A stretch of 64,000 nucleotides of DNA from Paenisporosarcina cavernae (GCF_003595195.1 NZ_CP032418.1:1376501-1440500); one strand, 5' to 3'; positions 40,679 to 51,176 are shown, counted from the stretch's first letter. The notes: generated by a model from the sequence alone, not told the origin. Numbers and translations: made by a program.

Positions 40679-41498
40679 GATTTCCTCCTAATGTTGTTTC
40701 TAATACGGAAACTATTTTTTCTGTGTTCGGATATTGACCAGTCCAAAGATAAAAGCTTTCAGCTCCTTGATGAACGAACATACCTAACCCATTTTGAACA
40801 TCTAGTTGATGCTGCTTCGCTTGATGAAGAAATTGTGTTTCCCAAGGGTTATAAATAATATCACTTATTTTACAACTTCGCTTTAAAGTATCAAATTGAA
40901 TTGGCCAATTTTCGGAAGAACGTAACCCGTTTGATGTCGTTTGAATAATAAAATCATACATGGAAAGGTCCCTTATATTTCTCCATTCGAGGACATTAGC
41001 TAATCGAAATTCTTTTTGTAAAACTAGTGCACGTTCTAGCGTCCTGTTGGTGATGTCTACATCCATATAGCCGGAGTTCTTTAGTGCATCGACAATTCCT
41101 CTCGCTGCTCCTCCTGCGCCTATGACAAGTCCTTTTGCCATACGCAATGATTTTCCAAAGTCGTTTTCAAAGGCTTTCACAAAGCCAATTCCGTCCGTGT
41201 TGTATCCAATCCATCCATTTTCGGTTTTTTTCACCGTGTTCACGGCGCCTATTGCTTGTGCCGATGGATCTATTGCCGATAAAAATGGAATAATTTTTTC
41301 TTTCAAAGGAACCGTTACATTAAATCCTTCACATCCTAGTATCGTCATCGCGTGAAGAGCTTCTTCTAAGTTTTCTGGTTCCACTCGAATAGGAATATAC
41401 GTTGCATCGATCTCTAACTGTTCAAACCAGCTATTATGCATAATTGGGGACTTTGAATGGTCGATTGGTGAACCAATAACCGCATACCATTTTTTCAT
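40665..41498 (-). CDS. aroE: Shikimate dehydrogenase
   Basis: 277 residues from ATG after AAGGAGATTTTC. The substrate region VIGSPIDHSKSPIMHN (about 6 to 21), the catalytic Lys in NVTVPLKEK and the NADP-binding GAGGAARGI follow in order. It makes shikimate in aromatic biosynthesis. It sits in the yqe operon as in Bacillus. Confidence 0.95.
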   Translation of the reverse strand: MKKWYAVIGSPIDHSKSPIMHNSWFEQLEIDATYIPIRVEPENLEEALHAMTILGCEGFNVTVPLKEKIIPFLSAIDPSAQAIGAVNTVKKTENGWIGYNTDGIGFVKAFENDFGKSLRMAKGLVIGAGGAARGIVDALKNSGYMDVDITNRTLERALVLQKEFRLANVLEWRNIRDLSMYDFIIQTTSNGLRSSENWPIQFDTLKRSCKISDIIYNPWETQFLHQAKQHQLDVQNGLGMFVHQGAESFYLWTGQYPNTEKIVSVLETTLGGNHVNR

Positions 41499-41508
41499 GA
41501 AAATCTCC

Positions 41509-42609
41509 TTAAATGAGAGATGGTCGAATTTGAACATTAACGCCTTTAGGAGCATGAACGGCAACGACAATATTTCCTTTATTTACCGTGATCCAACCTA
41601 GACCAGAAATGACGATATCTGTTTTGTCTTCCTTGACTCGAAATTCGTGTCGTACAAGCTCTGGAAATTGTTCCTTTGAAATTGGTCCAGGTGGCACGAG
41701 CATTTCACCTAAATGATTTTCATATAATGCATCCGCATTTTGAAGTTTCGTCCGATGAATCATCAAGCTATTCGATACATGTACTGTAAACGAACTCCTT
41801 GTACCTTGAATAAAATCAAAGCGAGCTACACCACCTAAATAAAGCGTTTGCTCAGGATTAAGCTGAAAAACTTTTGGCTTTAATTCACTTTTTGGCGTAA
41901 TGACTTTCAACTCGGAAGCATCTAAAAAATGTGCCATCTGATGGTGATTAATAATCCCTGGCGTATCATGAAGTGATTTCCCATCTTCTAGCGGAATGTC
42001 GATGAGGTCAAGTGTAGTACCTGGAAAATGGGAAGTAGTGATAACGTTATTTTCCCCTGTTACGTTCTTAATAATACGGTTAATAAACGTCGATTTCCCT
42101 ACGTTCGTACAACCAACCACATACACGTCTTTCCCTTCACGATATCGATCAATTGCATCCATTGCCTGTTCCATACCATTTCCTTTTACAGAACTAACTA
42201 AAAGCACGTCAATCGGTTTAAGTCCAAGTTTGTGAGCTTCTTGCTTCATCCAATGAATCACCCGATTCGGTTTCACCGATTTCGGTAACAAATCAACTTT
42301 ATTCCCGATCAGTAAAATTGGATTCGAGCCTACGAATCGTTGTAATCCAGGTAACCAACTTCCATTAAAATCGAAAATGTCCACGATTTTAACGATAAGA
42401 CCATTTTGATTTCCTAAGCTAGTTAAAATACGTAAAAAATCATCGTCGGTTAAAGAAACTGGTTGAATTTCATTGTAATTCTTTAATCGAAAACATCGTT
42501 GACAGATAACTGTTTCTTTTTTTAAAGAAGCCTCTGGTGCATATCCTACTTCATTTGGATTCTCACTTTGAATAGCTGCTCCGCATCCTATACAAACTAC
42601 TTGTTCCAT
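41509..42609 (-). CDS. yqeH: YqeH circularly permuted GTPase
   Basis: 366 residues from ATG after GGAAGGAAGATATTTA. The N-terminal zinc finger has VCIGCGA and ICQRCFR. The permuted order is NKVDLLPKS (G4), then VGCTNVGKSTFIN (G1), then HDTPG (G3). It is needed for 30S assembly. The start codon overlaps the yqeG stop (TAATG). Confidence 0.95.
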   Translation of the reverse strand: MEQVVCIGCGAAIQSENPNEVGYAPEASLKKETVICQRCFRLKNYNEIQPVSLTDDDFLRILTSLGNQNGLIVKIVDIFDFNGSWLPGLQRFVGSNPILLIGNKVDLLPKSVKPNRVIHWMKQEAHKLGLKPIDVLLVSSVKGNGMEQAMDAIDRYREGKDVYVVGCTNVGKSTFINRIIKNVTGENNVITTSHFPGTTLDLIDIPLEDGKSLHDTPGIINHHQMAHFLDASELKVITPKSELKPKVFQLNPEQTLYLGGVARFDFIQGTRSSFTVHVSNSLMIHRTKLQNADALYENHLGEMLVPPGPISKEQFPELVRHEFRVKEDKTDIVISGLGWITVNKGNIVVAVHAPKGVNVQIRPSLI

Positions 42610-43130
42610 TAAATATCTTCCTTCCATGTTACATGCCCACGTCGTTTAAGCGATTTAAAAATCGCACGTTCTACCATTCGATTAAAGCGCGTAAAAAAGC
42701 CATCTGACTTTGCGACAGGTACAACAAGAATCGTATGAATACCTAGTCGATTTCCGCCGACAACGTCCGTTAATAACTGATCACCTATCATCACAACTTC
42801 TTCTTTACGCGCATCCAATAAATGCAATGCTTTTCTAAAAGCTTTTCCCATTGGTTTACGTGCTTTAAAAATAAATGGTATTCCTAGAGGATCAGCAAAC
42901 GATTTTACCCGTAGTTCATTGTTATTCGAAACAATGATTACTTGAATCCCAGCGTCTTTCATGCTTTTAAACCATTCGATTAACTTTGGTGTAGCACCGG
43001 GTCTATCCCATTCCACTAATGTATTATCCAAATCTGTGATAATCGCGCGGATATTTTTAGATTTCAATCTTTCGGGCGTGATTGTAAAAACATCTTTTAC
43101 AAATTCACTTGGTAAAAAGTAATTAGTCAT
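42609..43130 (-). CDS. yqeG: YqeG HAD-family phosphatase
   Basis: 173 residues. The HAD motif DLDNTLVEWDRP (about 31 to 42) and GDQLLTDVVGGN at the end mark the YqeG/HAD IIIA subgroup. First gene of the yqe operon, probably transcribed from the gap behind it. Substrate unknown. Confidence 0.92.
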   Translation of the reverse strand: MTNYFLPSEFVKDVFTITPERLKSKNIRAIITDLDNTLVEWDRPGATPKLIEWFKSMKDAGIQVIIVSNNNELRVKSFADPLGIPFIFKARKPMGKAFRKALHLLDARKEEVVMIGDQLLTDVVGGNRLGIHTILVVPVAKSDGFFTRFNRMVERAIFKSLKRRGHVTWKEDI

Positions 43131-43163
43131 TCCGTGACACTCCGATCAAATATTCTTCACATA

Positions 43164-43937
43164 TTATAGCATATACCCGAGAGGCTCTCCGAACTTCACT
43201 ATATCTCCTGCACGTAAATTCTCAGCAAACGCGAATTCTTCTTTTTTTGATAATAAAATCACCGTTGATCCAAAGGAAAAATAGCCTATTTCGTCTCCTT
43301 TTTTATAGATTGTTGTATCCATTAAATGTATCGAATTGACAAACATAGCACCGATCATTGCCAGCACGACAGAATGTTGGTCATTTTTCAACTCAACTAT
43401 TTTACGAAAATTTTTGGAAAGTGGACGTTTGCCATATCGTAAGCCGGCTTTATTGACCGGATAGGAGGTTAATCCATACGTTTTAGTGGATACTCGGTTA
43501 GCTGAAAGTGGACTGTGGATACGGTGATAATTCGCGGGACTTAAATAACATACAATGTAAGACCCGTTAGCATACTCCTGTGCTAGTTCTTTTCCTACCA
43601 TCTCTTCAATCGAATATGCTTGTCCTTTTACATGAAAATGAAAGGAGTCAGATAATGTTCCAAATGCTTCAATTTTACCGTCGACAGGACTGGTGAGAGT
43701 ATCGGTAGAAGTGTTAACATTCCGCAAAGAAGAAGGAATACGTCGTGTAAAAAAATCTTGCAAGCTAGCATACGATTGAAACGACGAGTCTATTTCTTCA
43801 GTCGGAATTTGAAAGGTTTTCGCATATGAAGGGATTATTCGTTTACTAGCGGAGGATGTAACAAATTTACGCAAAAGAGTAGTCGTAAATTTCGTATTCG
43901 TTAGTTCGACACATTTTTGGTACATAAATGATTTCAT
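43164..43937 (-). CDS. psd: Phosphatidylserine decarboxylase
   Basis: 257 residues from ATG after GGAGGAAATAGC. SPVDGKIEAFG (about 79), the YLSPANYHRIHSP histidines and the FGST motif (SFGSTVILL) where the chain self-cleaves to form the pyruvoyl group. It makes phosphatidylethanolamine from the product of the divergent neighbour pssA. Confidence 0.93.
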   Translation of the reverse strand: MKSFMYQKCVELTNTKFTTTLLRKFVTSSASKRIIPSYAKTFQIPTEEIDSSFQSYASLQDFFTRRIPSSLRNVNTSTDTLTSPVDGKIEAFGTLSDSFHFHVKGQAYSIEEMVGKELAQEYANGSYIVCYLSPANYHRIHSPLSANRVSTKTYGLTSYPVNKAGLRYGKRPLSKNFRKIVELKNDQHSVVLAMIGAMFVNSIHLMDTTIYKKGDEIGYFSFGSTVILLSKKEEFAFAENLRAGDIVKFGEPLGYML

Positions 43938-44024
43938 GCTATTTCCTCCGTAAAAATACTCTATTCTTTTCAACCATTACATCATATAATGAAACTTAGT
44001 TTACCATCAAAGGAGCGCTCATAG

Positions 44025-44564
44025 TTGTACTTTTTAGAACGAATTGACCAAACGATTAAAAAAATTAAACTTCAAACTGCAAACTTTGTTACGTTGGCGA
44101 ATTTATCATTTGGTGGAGCAGCTATTTTAACGTCCATTAATGAAAATTATAGTTATAGTGTTCTGTTCATTTTTATCGCGGCTTTATTAGATCGTTTTGA
44201 CGGAATGATTGCTCGTAAATACAATATGGAATCGGAATTAGGAAAACAGCTAGATTCCATGAGCGATATTATCTCATTTGGCGTTGCGCCAGCAATCCTA
44301 TTATTTATGACCGATTTGGTTCACTTTGGTGCACCGGGAATGGTCATGACCATTCTTTATATAGCAGCTGGTGCGCTACGTTTAGCACGATTTAATATTA
44401 CGGAGTCAAATGGATACTTTACCGGATTACCAATTACCGCTGCCGGAACGCTATTAACGTTATCTTATCTAGGTATCACCTTGTTGCCTTCAGTTTTTTA
44501 CATGTTCATGATGCCTTTATTGGCAATATTAATGATCAGTAACTTTCAATTAAAGAAAATATGA
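44025..44564 (+). CDS. pssA: Phosphatidylserine synthase
   Basis: 179 residues, TTG start after AAAGGAGCGCTCATAG. The CDP-alcohol transferase motif runs DRFDGMIARKYNMESELG.QLDSMSD (Asp, Gly, Ala-Arg, Gly, Asp, Asp). About five membrane helices. It joins CDP-diacylglycerol with serine. It is divergent from psd, about 90 bases away. Confidence 0.92.
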   Translation: MYFLERIDQTIKKIKLQTANFVTLANLSFGGAAILTSINENYSYSVLFIFIAALLDRFDGMIARKYNMESELGKQLDSMSDIISFGVAPAILLFMTDLVHFGAPGMVMTILYIAAGALRLARFNITESNGYFTGLPITAAGTLLTLSYLGITLLPSVFYMFMMPLLAILMISNFQLKKI

Positions 44565-44572
44565 CCAGTCTT

Positions 44573-44615
44573 CCTGTAAACGATCGCCAAGGTGGTGTGT
44601 TTACAGGTTTTTTTT
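44573..44615 (+). terminator. pssA terminator
   Basis: CCTGTAAAC, 17-base loop, GTTTACAGG, then eight T: a clear intrinsic terminator between pssA and sigK. Confidence 0.92.
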
Positions 44616-44640
44616 AGATAATTTTTATAGAGGCATGTTC

Positions 44641-44669
44641 TCATTTTCCGACAACGTTCTACATAGGAT
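44641..44669 (+). promoter_or_regulatory. Sigma-E-like promoter of sigK
   Basis: TCATTTT, 14-base spacer, CATAGGAT resembles the sigma-E consensus (KMATATT, 14, CATACAMT) with three mismatches. The TTG start lies 19 bases further on, so it would fit mother-cell transcription. Confidence 0.5.
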
Positions 44670-44688
44670 AGTTGCAAGGAGGATTGAC

Positions 44689-45417
44689 TTGTCAGGAATT
44701 CTTACTTTCGTTATACAATTATGGTTGGATTTCCCTGCATTTGTCGGTTATTTAAAAGGGCAGGCGTTTAAAAGTCCTTTGAATGAAAAAGAAGAAGCCT
44801 TATTTTTACAACGAGCCGCAGAAGGTGATGAACATGCAAAGAATGAATTGATAGAACGCAATATGAGGCTAGTTGCGCATGTCGTAAAGAAATTCCATCC
44901 CAAACATGAACTTTTAGACGATTACATCTCCATCGGTACAATCGGGCTCATGAAAGCGATCTCGAGTTTCACCCCTGAAAAGAAAACTCGCCTTGCGACA
45001 TACGCCGCTCGATGTATAGAAAATGAAATACTCATGTATTTACGCACACAGAAGAAAGTGCAAAAAGACGTATCCCTCTATGAATCCGTTGGAATCGATT
45101 TAGAAGGTCGCGCACTACAAATTGCTGATTTGCTCCCTTCAAATGATCAAGATACCTCGGAACAAATCGAATGGAACGATGAAAAGACGAAACTTTATCA
45201 ACATCTATCTAAATTAGAAGGACGAGAATGGGATATCATTGTCCGTAGATTCGGCTTGTTCGGTTTAGAAGAAATGACACAAAAGCAAATTGCAAAAGAA
45301 CTTAATATTTCGCGAAGCTACGTGTCAAGAATTGAAAAAAGAGCACTAGTCCATCTATATCAACAATTCAAACATGAAAAAACTCCTTCGATCATGGAGA
45401 ATCGAAAGAGCGAATAA
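44689..45417 (+). CDS. sigK: RNA polymerase sigma-K (pro-sigma-K), uninterrupted
   Basis: 242 residues from TTG after AAGGAGG. Pro-sequence [19 protein letters not shown] with the likely cleavage site before YLKGQAF, then region 2 ([18 protein letters not shown]) and region 4 ([19 protein letters not shown]). It runs late mother-cell spore genes after SpoIVFB cleavage. Unlike Bacillus subtilis there is no skin element splitting the gene. Its end overlaps the convergent mtnN end by 26 bases. Confidence 0.95.
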   Translation: MSGILTFVIQLWLDFPAFVGYLKGQAFKSPLNEKEEALFLQRAAEGDEHAKNELIERNMRLVAHVVKKFHPKHELLDDYISIGTIGLMKAISSFTPEKKTRLATYAARCIENEILMYLRTQKKVQKDVSLYESVGIDLEGRALQIADLLPSNDQDTSEQIEWNDEKTKLYQHLSKLEGREWDIIVRRFGLFGLEEMTQKQIAKELNISRSYVSRIEKRALVHLYQQFKHEKTPSIMENRKSE

Positions 45418-46093
45418 CTTCTAAGACGATTTCTGTTGAATGTTTTGCAGCGATCGGTAAAAATTCATCAAAACTAATGGAAGACTCTTTTCCTGCAATA
45501 TCGGACAAAGCCCGAATGACAACAAATGGTGTTTCAAATTGATGACAAACTTGCGCCACCGCAGCAGCTTCCATTTCCGAAGCTTTAGCTAGTGGGAAGT
45601 GACCCCTTACGGATTCAACACGATCTGTGTCATGCATAAACGAATCTCCCGTGATGATTAAACCTCGTCCATACGAATGCTTTCCTATTTTCTTTACCGC
45701 AGCTTCTGCTAAGTCCATTAGTGATGCATCAGAAGAAAACCCTTCAGGTAATCCTGGCACTTGTCCCATCGCATATCCAAAAGCAGTAACATCCACATCG
45801 TGATGACGAACATCTTCCGAAATAACGATTGAACCAACGTCAAGTGCAGCGTCAAATCCTCCAGCAGAACCGGTATTTATCACAACATCTGGTTGAAATT
45901 CATGAAGCAATAATGTCGTACTCATAGCAGCATTTACTTTGCCAATTCCACTTTTTAAAAGGATGACTTCTTTACCCTCATAATAACCTGAAGTAAATTC
46001 ACAATTTGCGATTGTTTTTTCTGTAGGTTGCTCGATTGCATGTCGTAATAATTCTACTTCTTGTTCCATTGCGCCAATAACAGCAATTTTCAC
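45392..46093 (-). CDS. mtnN: MTA/SAH nucleosidase
   Basis: 233 residues from GTG after [29 protein letters not shown] holds the catalytic Glu at the start; the motifs SGIGKVNAA and RALSDIAG (Asp general acid) follow. It recycles methylthioadenosine and S-adenosylhomocysteine. It overlaps the convergent sigK end. Confidence 0.95.
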   Translation of the reverse strand: MKIAVIGAMEQEVELLRHAIEQPTEKTIANCEFTSGYYEGKEVILLKSGIGKVNAAMSTTLLLHEFQPDVVINTGSAGGFDAALDVGSIVISEDVRHHDVDVTAFGYAMGQVPGLPEGFSSDASLMDLAEAAVKKIGKHSYGRGLIITGDSFMHDTDRVESVRGHFPLAKASEMEAAAVAQVCHQFETPFVVIRALSDIAGKESSISFDEFLPIAAKHSTEIVLEVIRSFDSP

Positions 46094-46156
46094 GATAAAC
46101 TCTCCTCTTTCATTCCCAACTTGCTTCATTAAAAATAGACAAAAAGGACGGCTATG

Positions 46157-46795
46157 TCAATAGGAGCCGTCCAACGTTTGTAAAGTTTCCACTTTTGTAG
46201 GCAACCAACCTTCTTGATCTACCCACTCTAGATAAACTTTGTATTTCTTTTCCTTATCATTAGAAGAAACAGTTCCCACCGATTTTTGTGGAGAACCACC
46301 ATTTCCAATGTACCAAACAATCATGTCGTTTGGCGCTAATCCTGTTGCATAACTTAACGCGCTTACTTTTTCTTTCCAGTCGACGGAATTTTTATCGTAA
46401 CTTGACACATGTTCACCAGTTTGAGAAGTTCCAATCGGTTCAAACTCTCCATTGGCTGGTGGAGTTTTAGTTTCTTCTGATGTATCATCCGAATTTTCAT
46501 TCACTGGGGTTTCATCATCCGATTCTTCTGGTTCAACAGGTTCTGTCGTAATATCTGGTTCATCATTTTCTTCAACTGCATCCTCTAAATCCTCTTCATC
46601 CTCTTGCACTGTATCCTCTGAAACTGCTTCTTCGTTGTCGCGATTCGAGGCTGCTCTTTCCTCATCTCCACCTCGACTACTCCAGAAAATGATACCCGCA
46701 GTAATAATGATAAGTACCAATACAACTCCGATGAGAGTATTTAAGATTTTATCCGTCTTTGTTTTTGTTGCTCGATTATTTAATCGACTAGGCAT
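46157..46795 (-). CDS. yrrS: YrrS-family membrane protein (DUF1510)
   Basis: 212 residues. One membrane helix (LIGVVLVLIIITAGIIF, about 21 to 37), an acidic Glu/Asp-rich linker (about 45 to 110) and a C-terminal domain with YKVYLEWVDQEGW. The YrrS position between mtnN and greA fits. Function unknown. Confidence 0.85.
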   Translation of the reverse strand: MPSRLNNRATKTKTDKILNTLIGVVLVLIIITAGIIFWSSRGGDEERAASNRDNEEAVSEDTVQEDEEDLEDAVEENDEPDITTEPVEPEESDDETPVNENSDDTSEETKTPPANGEFEPIGTSQTGEHVSSYDKNSVDWKEKVSALSYATGLAPNDMIVWYIGNGGSPQKSVGTVSSNDKEKKYKVYLEWVDQEGWLPTKVETLQTLDGSY

Positions 46796-46955
46796 TACTT
46801 GTCACTCCTTTTTCATACGATTCAAATTGTAACACAGTGCTTCATTACAAATGTGACGAGCAATTCTCAAAGAAGTTTCAACTTATTATCATTCCACTAG
46901 AAACCAATTTAAAATTTGATACCGTTAACAAAATTTTGCACGATTTAAGCTAATT

Positions 46956-46993
46956 AAAATGAAAATCGCCACGGAATGATTCCATGACGATTT
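46956..46993 (-). terminator. greA terminator
   Basis: On the minus strand AAATCGTCATGGAA-TCA-TTCCGTGGCGATTT pairs fully, counting U-G pairs, and is followed by a T-rich stretch. It lies about 25 bases after greA. Confidence 0.75.
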
Positions 46994-47016
46994 CTATAAT
47001 TGATGCACCTCGTACT

Positions 47017-47493
47017 TTATGTGATAGAAATAATTTTTACATCCATTTCGCCACCAGGAGTAAGTACTTTTACTTGCTCTCCTACAGAACGGCCTAATAA
47101 GCTTTTTGCAATCGGTGAATCATTGGAGATTAGTCCCTCTAAAGGATCAGCTTCTGCAGAACCAACAATCGTGTAGGTTTCTTCGTCTCCATCTGGAATT
47201 TCAATAAAAGAAACCGTTTTACCTAAAGTAACTGTTCCATTATCTTGTTCGTTTTCTTCGATGATGACAGCATTTCGAATCATCGATTCTAATGTCGAAA
47301 TTCGACCTTCGATAAATGCTTGGTCTTCTTTTGCAGAATCATACTCCGAGTTTTCGGATAGATCTCCAAAATCACGTGCTATTTTAATTCGTTCTACCAC
47401 TTCTTTACGTTTAACTGTTTTGAGGAATTCAAGTTCATCTTCTAATTTTTTCTTTCCTACAACTGTCATAGGATATTGTTTTTCGTTCGACAA
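47017..47493 (-). CDS. greA: Transcript cleavage factor GreA
   Basis: 158 residues, coiled-coil hairpin ([19 protein letters not shown]) with the tip acidic residues in [17 protein letters not shown], then the FKBP-like globular domain. It rescues backtracked RNA polymerase. Confidence 0.97.
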   Translation of the reverse strand: MSNEKQYPMTVVGKKKLEDELEFLKTVKRKEVVERIKIARDFGDLSENSEYDSAKEDQAFIEGRISTLESMIRNAVIIEENEQDNGTVTLGKTVSFIEIPDGDEETYTIVGSAEADPLEGLISNDSPIAKSLLGRSVGEQVKVLTPGGEMDVKIISIT

Positions 47494-47604
47494 AGTCTTC
47501 CACTCCTTAAACTACTTTACCTTCACAGGAAATATTCTCTTTATTCAACCGAAGAGAACACACTATCTGTTTTAGATAAAACGATTATATACTATCTGCT
47601 AAAA

Positions 47605-47638
47605 ATACTATGCCGCTAGTCGTGAAACTATGCGGCAT
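47605..47638 (-). terminator. udk terminator
   Basis: On the minus strand ATGCCGC, 15-base loop, GCGGCAT, then AGTATTTTT; ends the udk operon. Confidence 0.8.
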
Positions 47639-47674
47639 AGATTACAGGTATTTTGGTAATCTTTCACAATCATA

Positions 47675-48313
47675 TTACAAGATGTTATCAGATTCAAGAA
47701 TTGTTTTAATTTTTGTAACCATTAAGTCAATGGCTACTTGATTTTGTCCACCTTCTGGGATAATAATATCTGCATATCGTTTTGTCGGTTCGATAAACTG
47801 GTTGTGCATTGGTCGTACAACCGTTAAATACTGCTCTACTACCGAATCGATCGATCTGCCACGTTCATTAATGTCGCGTAAAATTCGTCGAATGATTCGT
47901 AAATCCGCATCTGTATCAACAAATAGTTTAATATCCATTAATTCTCGTAGTTTTTCATCTTCTAATACCAGTATTCCTTCTAAAATAATGACATCTTGCG
48001 GTTCAATATGGATTGTCTTAGAAGATCTTGTATGTACTGCATAATCATACACTGGCTTTTCAATCGCTTGTCGTTCCAACAATTGATGTAGGTGCTCGAT
48101 TAGTAATTCGTTATCAAAAGCAAGCGGATGATCATAATTTGTTTGAAGTCTTTCTTCAAATTCTAAATGACTTTGATCTTTGTAATAATAATCTTGTTCA
48201 ATCACTACCACTGCTTTCTCTTTGTACACTTCGTATATTGCGTTCGTCACACTTGTTTTTCCAGAACCAGAACCCCCAGCAATTCCTATGACAACGGGTT
48301 TCTTTTTGTTCAT
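47675..48313 (-). CDS. udk: Uridine kinase
   Basis: 212 residues from ATG after GGAGCTTCAAAC. The P-loop is [14 protein letters not shown]; later [12 protein letters not shown] and the substrate region [12 protein letters not shown]. It phosphorylates uridine and cytidine for salvage. It starts 4 bases inside the trhP2 end. Confidence 0.95.
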   Translation of the reverse strand: MNKKKPVVIGIAGGSGSGKTSVTNAIYEVYKEKAVVVIEQDYYYKDQSHLEFEERLQTNYDHPLAFDNELLIEHLHQLLERQAIEKPVYDYAVHTRSSKTIHIEPQDVIILEGILVLEDEKLRELMDIKLFVDTDADLRIIRRILRDINERGRSIDSVVEQYLTVVRPMHNQFIEPTKRYADIIIPEGGQNQVAIDLMVTKIKTILESDNIL

Positions 48314-49536
48314 GTTTGAAGCTCCTTCCTCATCATGTTCATGGGATAAACAGGATGATCGCATTTAAATTGAATTACTTGTAGCGGATGATTTGCCGAT
48401 TCCACTACATTCCCCTTGTCATCGTAAATAGTATCAATGGTGATCTCGAAATTGTCAATTTCCGGACCGAAAAACTCTACTTTCTCCCCAGGGTTAAATT
48501 TGTTTCGTTGCTGGACCGTGACCATCTTTGTTTCGTGGTCATAGCTTTGTACAAATCCCACAAAATCAATGTCATTTTTCTTGGAATGAACACCGAACAT
48601 TTGTTGCTCGTACCCAGGTTCATTTTCAAAAAAGGCACTAGCTGTTTCCCGATTCGCACATTTAGCCAATTCTTCGACCCACTCTGGTAAAATTTCAAAG
48701 CTTTCTGGATTGTCGAAATAGCCATCTATTACTTTTCGATAAACTGAAACAACGGTTGCAATATAATGAATCGATTTCATTCGACCTTCAATTTTAAGCG
48801 AATCGACACCTAAATCCATCATTTTTGGAATCGATTGCAAAAGATTTAAATCTTTCGGGCTCATGGCAAACGGAACAGCTTCACTAGTAACAGCAGGTTG
48901 CTCGCTATAAGCATCCGTTAAAGCATAATCCCATCTACAGGACTGACAACATCCGCCACGATTTGAATCTCGGGCAGTCATATGATTCGAAAGCGTGCAA
49001 CGTCCACTATATGCGATGCACATCGCACCATGAATAAATGCTTCGATTTCGATCGGCACTTTCTCTTTCATGAGTCTAATTTCTTCAGCGCTTGTTTCTC
49101 GCGCCAAGACAACCCGATGTAAACCTTCTTGCTTCCAGTACTCTACTGCTTTATAGTTCGACAAAGATTGTTGTGTGCTCAAGTGAATCTCTAATTTAGG
49201 CGCTGCGATTTTACACGTTTCGATAATTAAAGGATCTGCAACAATGATACCCGTAATGCCAGCTCCTTGTATGGAAGCTAAATAAGTATCTAATCCGTCC
49301 ATGTTTTCATTATGAGCGAAAATATTTGTTGTAACATATATTTTCGCCTCATAATTATTGGCAAATTCCACAGCTTCTTTCATCTCGTCAATTGTAAAGT
49401 TCCCTGCATTGGAACGTAGTCCGAATTCTTGACCTCCGATAAAAACCGCGTCTGCTCCATAGTGTATTGCGACCTTCAATTTTTCTAGATTTCCAGCAGG
49501 CGCAAGTAATTCTGGTTTTTTTCGCAACTTTTTCAC
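48310..49536 (-). CDS. yrrO: tRNA hydroxylation protein TrhP2 (peptidase U32 family)
   Basis: 408 residues. TIM-barrel U32 family with [18 protein letters not shown] at the start and the Fe-S-type cluster of Cys: [10 protein letters not shown] and [11 protein letters not shown]. In Bacillus this paralogue takes part in prephenate-dependent 5-hydroxyuridine formation at tRNA position 34, with TrhP1 and TrmR. The whole route is encoded together here. Confidence 0.93.
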   Translation of the reverse strand: MKKLRKKPELLAPAGNLEKLKVAIHYGADAVFIGGQEFGLRSNAGNFTIDEMKEAVEFANNYEAKIYVTTNIFAHNENMDGLDTYLASIQGAGITGIIVADPLIIETCKIAAPKLEIHLSTQQSLSNYKAVEYWKQEGLHRVVLARETSAEEIRLMKEKVPIEIEAFIHGAMCIAYSGRCTLSNHMTARDSNRGGCCQSCRWDYALTDAYSEQPAVTSEAVPFAMSPKDLNLLQSIPKMMDLGVDSLKIEGRMKSIHYIATVVSVYRKVIDGYFDNPESFEILPEWVEELAKCANRETASAFFENEPGYEQQMFGVHSKKNDIDFVGFVQSYDHETKMVTVQQRNKFNPGEKVEFFGPEIDNFEITIDTIYDDKGNVVESANHPLQVIQFKCDHPVYPMNMMRKELQT

Positions 49537-49550
49537 CTCCTATTTGTTCG

Positions 49551-50477
49551 TTAATAAACGGTCTCTTTCCAAAGAAAACCAGTATCCATTTTTCGATGTC
49601 TAGGTTGGATTTCATTCAATTGGTCAGCCAGATTTTCTTTTATTTCCTCATAAGTCTCAGCTGATTGATAGTAGGCGTCTATCGCTTGACGGTATCGTTT
49701 CGTTACTTCCGTTACATATGCTTCTTCATGTAGAATCCCATCAATTTTAAACGCATCTACACCAGCCTCTAGCAATTCGCTTAACTCTTCCACTAAACAA
49801 ATGTCACGCGGACTGAAAATATGGGTACCATTGGAATCCTCTAATATCGGGTAATATTGGTCGCGTTCTTTATCGTATAAACTCATCATTCCGGTGGAAT
49901 GTTGAGGTTCTATTTTCATCGCTTGTTGCAAGTACATAAAATAGTTACCTATTAGGGCACGCTTCGACTGAAACATGCATGTCATGCCATGAACTTGCAC
50001 TTCTAGTTCCACTGTTGCATGTTCTTTCATTTCCAAAATTTCATCTAAATTTAACTCTCGTGCAAGGACAGCTCGCTTCGCGCCTCTTTTTCCCCAATAG
50101 TTTGCGGTAAACCAATTTGTTGCAGTCGTTTCCGCATTCCACGTTAATTCAAATGGTTCGTCTAATTGACGATTTATTTGGATGACAGCAGGGTCTCCAA
50201 AAATTAAACGATCTATAGAGAAACTTTGAAGAGTTGTCATATATGCTTCTAACTCTTCAATATGTTCATTATGAAAAATAGCATTGACGGCAACGTATAA
50301 TTTTTTTCCGCTCGTTCTCACAAGAGTCGATGCCTGTTTAATTTCTTCTATGGAAAACTCCCCAGGTAGTCGAAGTCCAAACCTGCTTTCTCCAACAACG
50401 ATTGCATCAGCCCCAGCATCAAGTAAATGCTGTATATGGTCGTATGAATGCGCAGTGACAACTAATTCCGTCTTCAC
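49551..50477 (-). CDS. yrrN: TrhP1-like U32-family protein
   Basis: 308 residues, related to the downstream protein (DAGADAIVVGESRFGLRL; VQVHGMTCMFQSKRALIGNY). It is shorter and lacks the four-cysteine cluster, so it is likely a partner subunit rather than an Fe-S protein itself. It overlaps trmR by 4 bases at its start. Confidence 0.88.
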   Translation of the reverse strand: MKTELVVTAHSYDHIQHLLDAGADAIVVGESRFGLRLPGEFSIEEIKQASTLVRTSGKKLYVAVNAIFHNEHIEELEAYMTTLQSFSIDRLIFGDPAVIQINRQLDEPFELTWNAETTATNWFTANYWGKRGAKRAVLARELNLDEILEMKEHATVELEVQVHGMTCMFQSKRALIGNYFMYLQQAMKIEPQHSTGMMSLYDKERDQYYPILEDSNGTHIFSPRDICLVEELSELLEAGVDAFKIDGILHEEAYVTEVTKRYRQAIDAYYQSAETYEEIKENLADQLNEIQPRHRKMDTGFLWKETVY

Positions 50478-51118
50478 AAACGTTCCTTCTTTCTCGAAAT
50501 AATAATCCCATCCCCTACAGGTAGAAAAGCAGAATCAAATTCCGGATGAGTCATGATAAAAGTTGTAAATTCTTTCAATTTTCGGATCATTGTTCGCTTT
50601 CTTTTTGGGACTTCTTCTAATGTAGAAGTAGTCAACCCATGCATTAGCATATTATCACAATAAATTACGCCACCTGGTGCTAGTAACGCGGAATATTTGT
50701 CAAAAAAAGCACGATATTGTCCTTTTGCAGCGTCGATAAAAATAGCATCATAAAAAGAATCCGAAAAAACAGTCGGATCAATATCTAAAGCATCTCCTAC
50801 TATTACTTCAATATGGTCATTTTTTGATGCTCTTTCCACATAACGTTTTGCTACTTCCGCACGTTCTTCGTCTCGTTCAATTGTTGTAATTGTCACGTTT
50901 GGAATCTTTTCTGCCATTCGTAATGCAGAATAGCCGATCGCTGTTCCAATCTCTAAAATAGACGATGGTTGTTGAATTGCAAGAACCTGAAGCAAGGCTT
51001 CAATACCCACGAGACTCATAATTGGCACATGGTTATCTGATGCATACGCTTCCATTTCTTGAAGCAAATCACTTCTAGGTGGAATGAAATTTTCAATATA
51101 AGTGTCCACTTGTATCAC
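50474..51118 (-). CDS. trmR: tRNA 5-hydroxyuridine methyltransferase TrmR
   Basis: 214 residues. O-methyltransferase fold with LEIGTAIGYSALRMA (SAM motif, about 58 to 72), IFIDAAKGQ and a metal-site Asp in YCDNMLM. It methylates ho5U34 to mo5U34. It is the first gene of the trmR-trhP1-trhP2-udk operon. Confidence 0.92.
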   Translation of the reverse strand: MIQVDTYIENFIPPRSDLLQEMEAYASDNHVPIMSLVGIEALLQVLAIQQPSSILEIGTAIGYSALRMAEKIPNVTITTIERDEERAEVAKRYVERASKNDHIEVIVGDALDIDPTVFSDSFYDAIFIDAAKGQYRAFFDKYSALLAPGGVIYCDNMLMHGLTTSTLEEVPKRKRTMIRKLKEFTTFIMTHPEFDSAFLPVGDGIIISRKKERL

Positions 51119-51126
51119 TCTTTTCG

Positions 51127-51158
51127 CAAAAAGAAGAAGGAAGAGAAATCCTTCCTTC
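51127..51158 (-). terminator. mltG terminator
   Basis: On the minus strand GAAGGAAG-GATTTCT-CTTCCTTC then TTCTTTTT. Separates mltG from trmR. Confidence 0.75.
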
Positions 51159-51176
51159 TTTCTTCATAAATTCATG

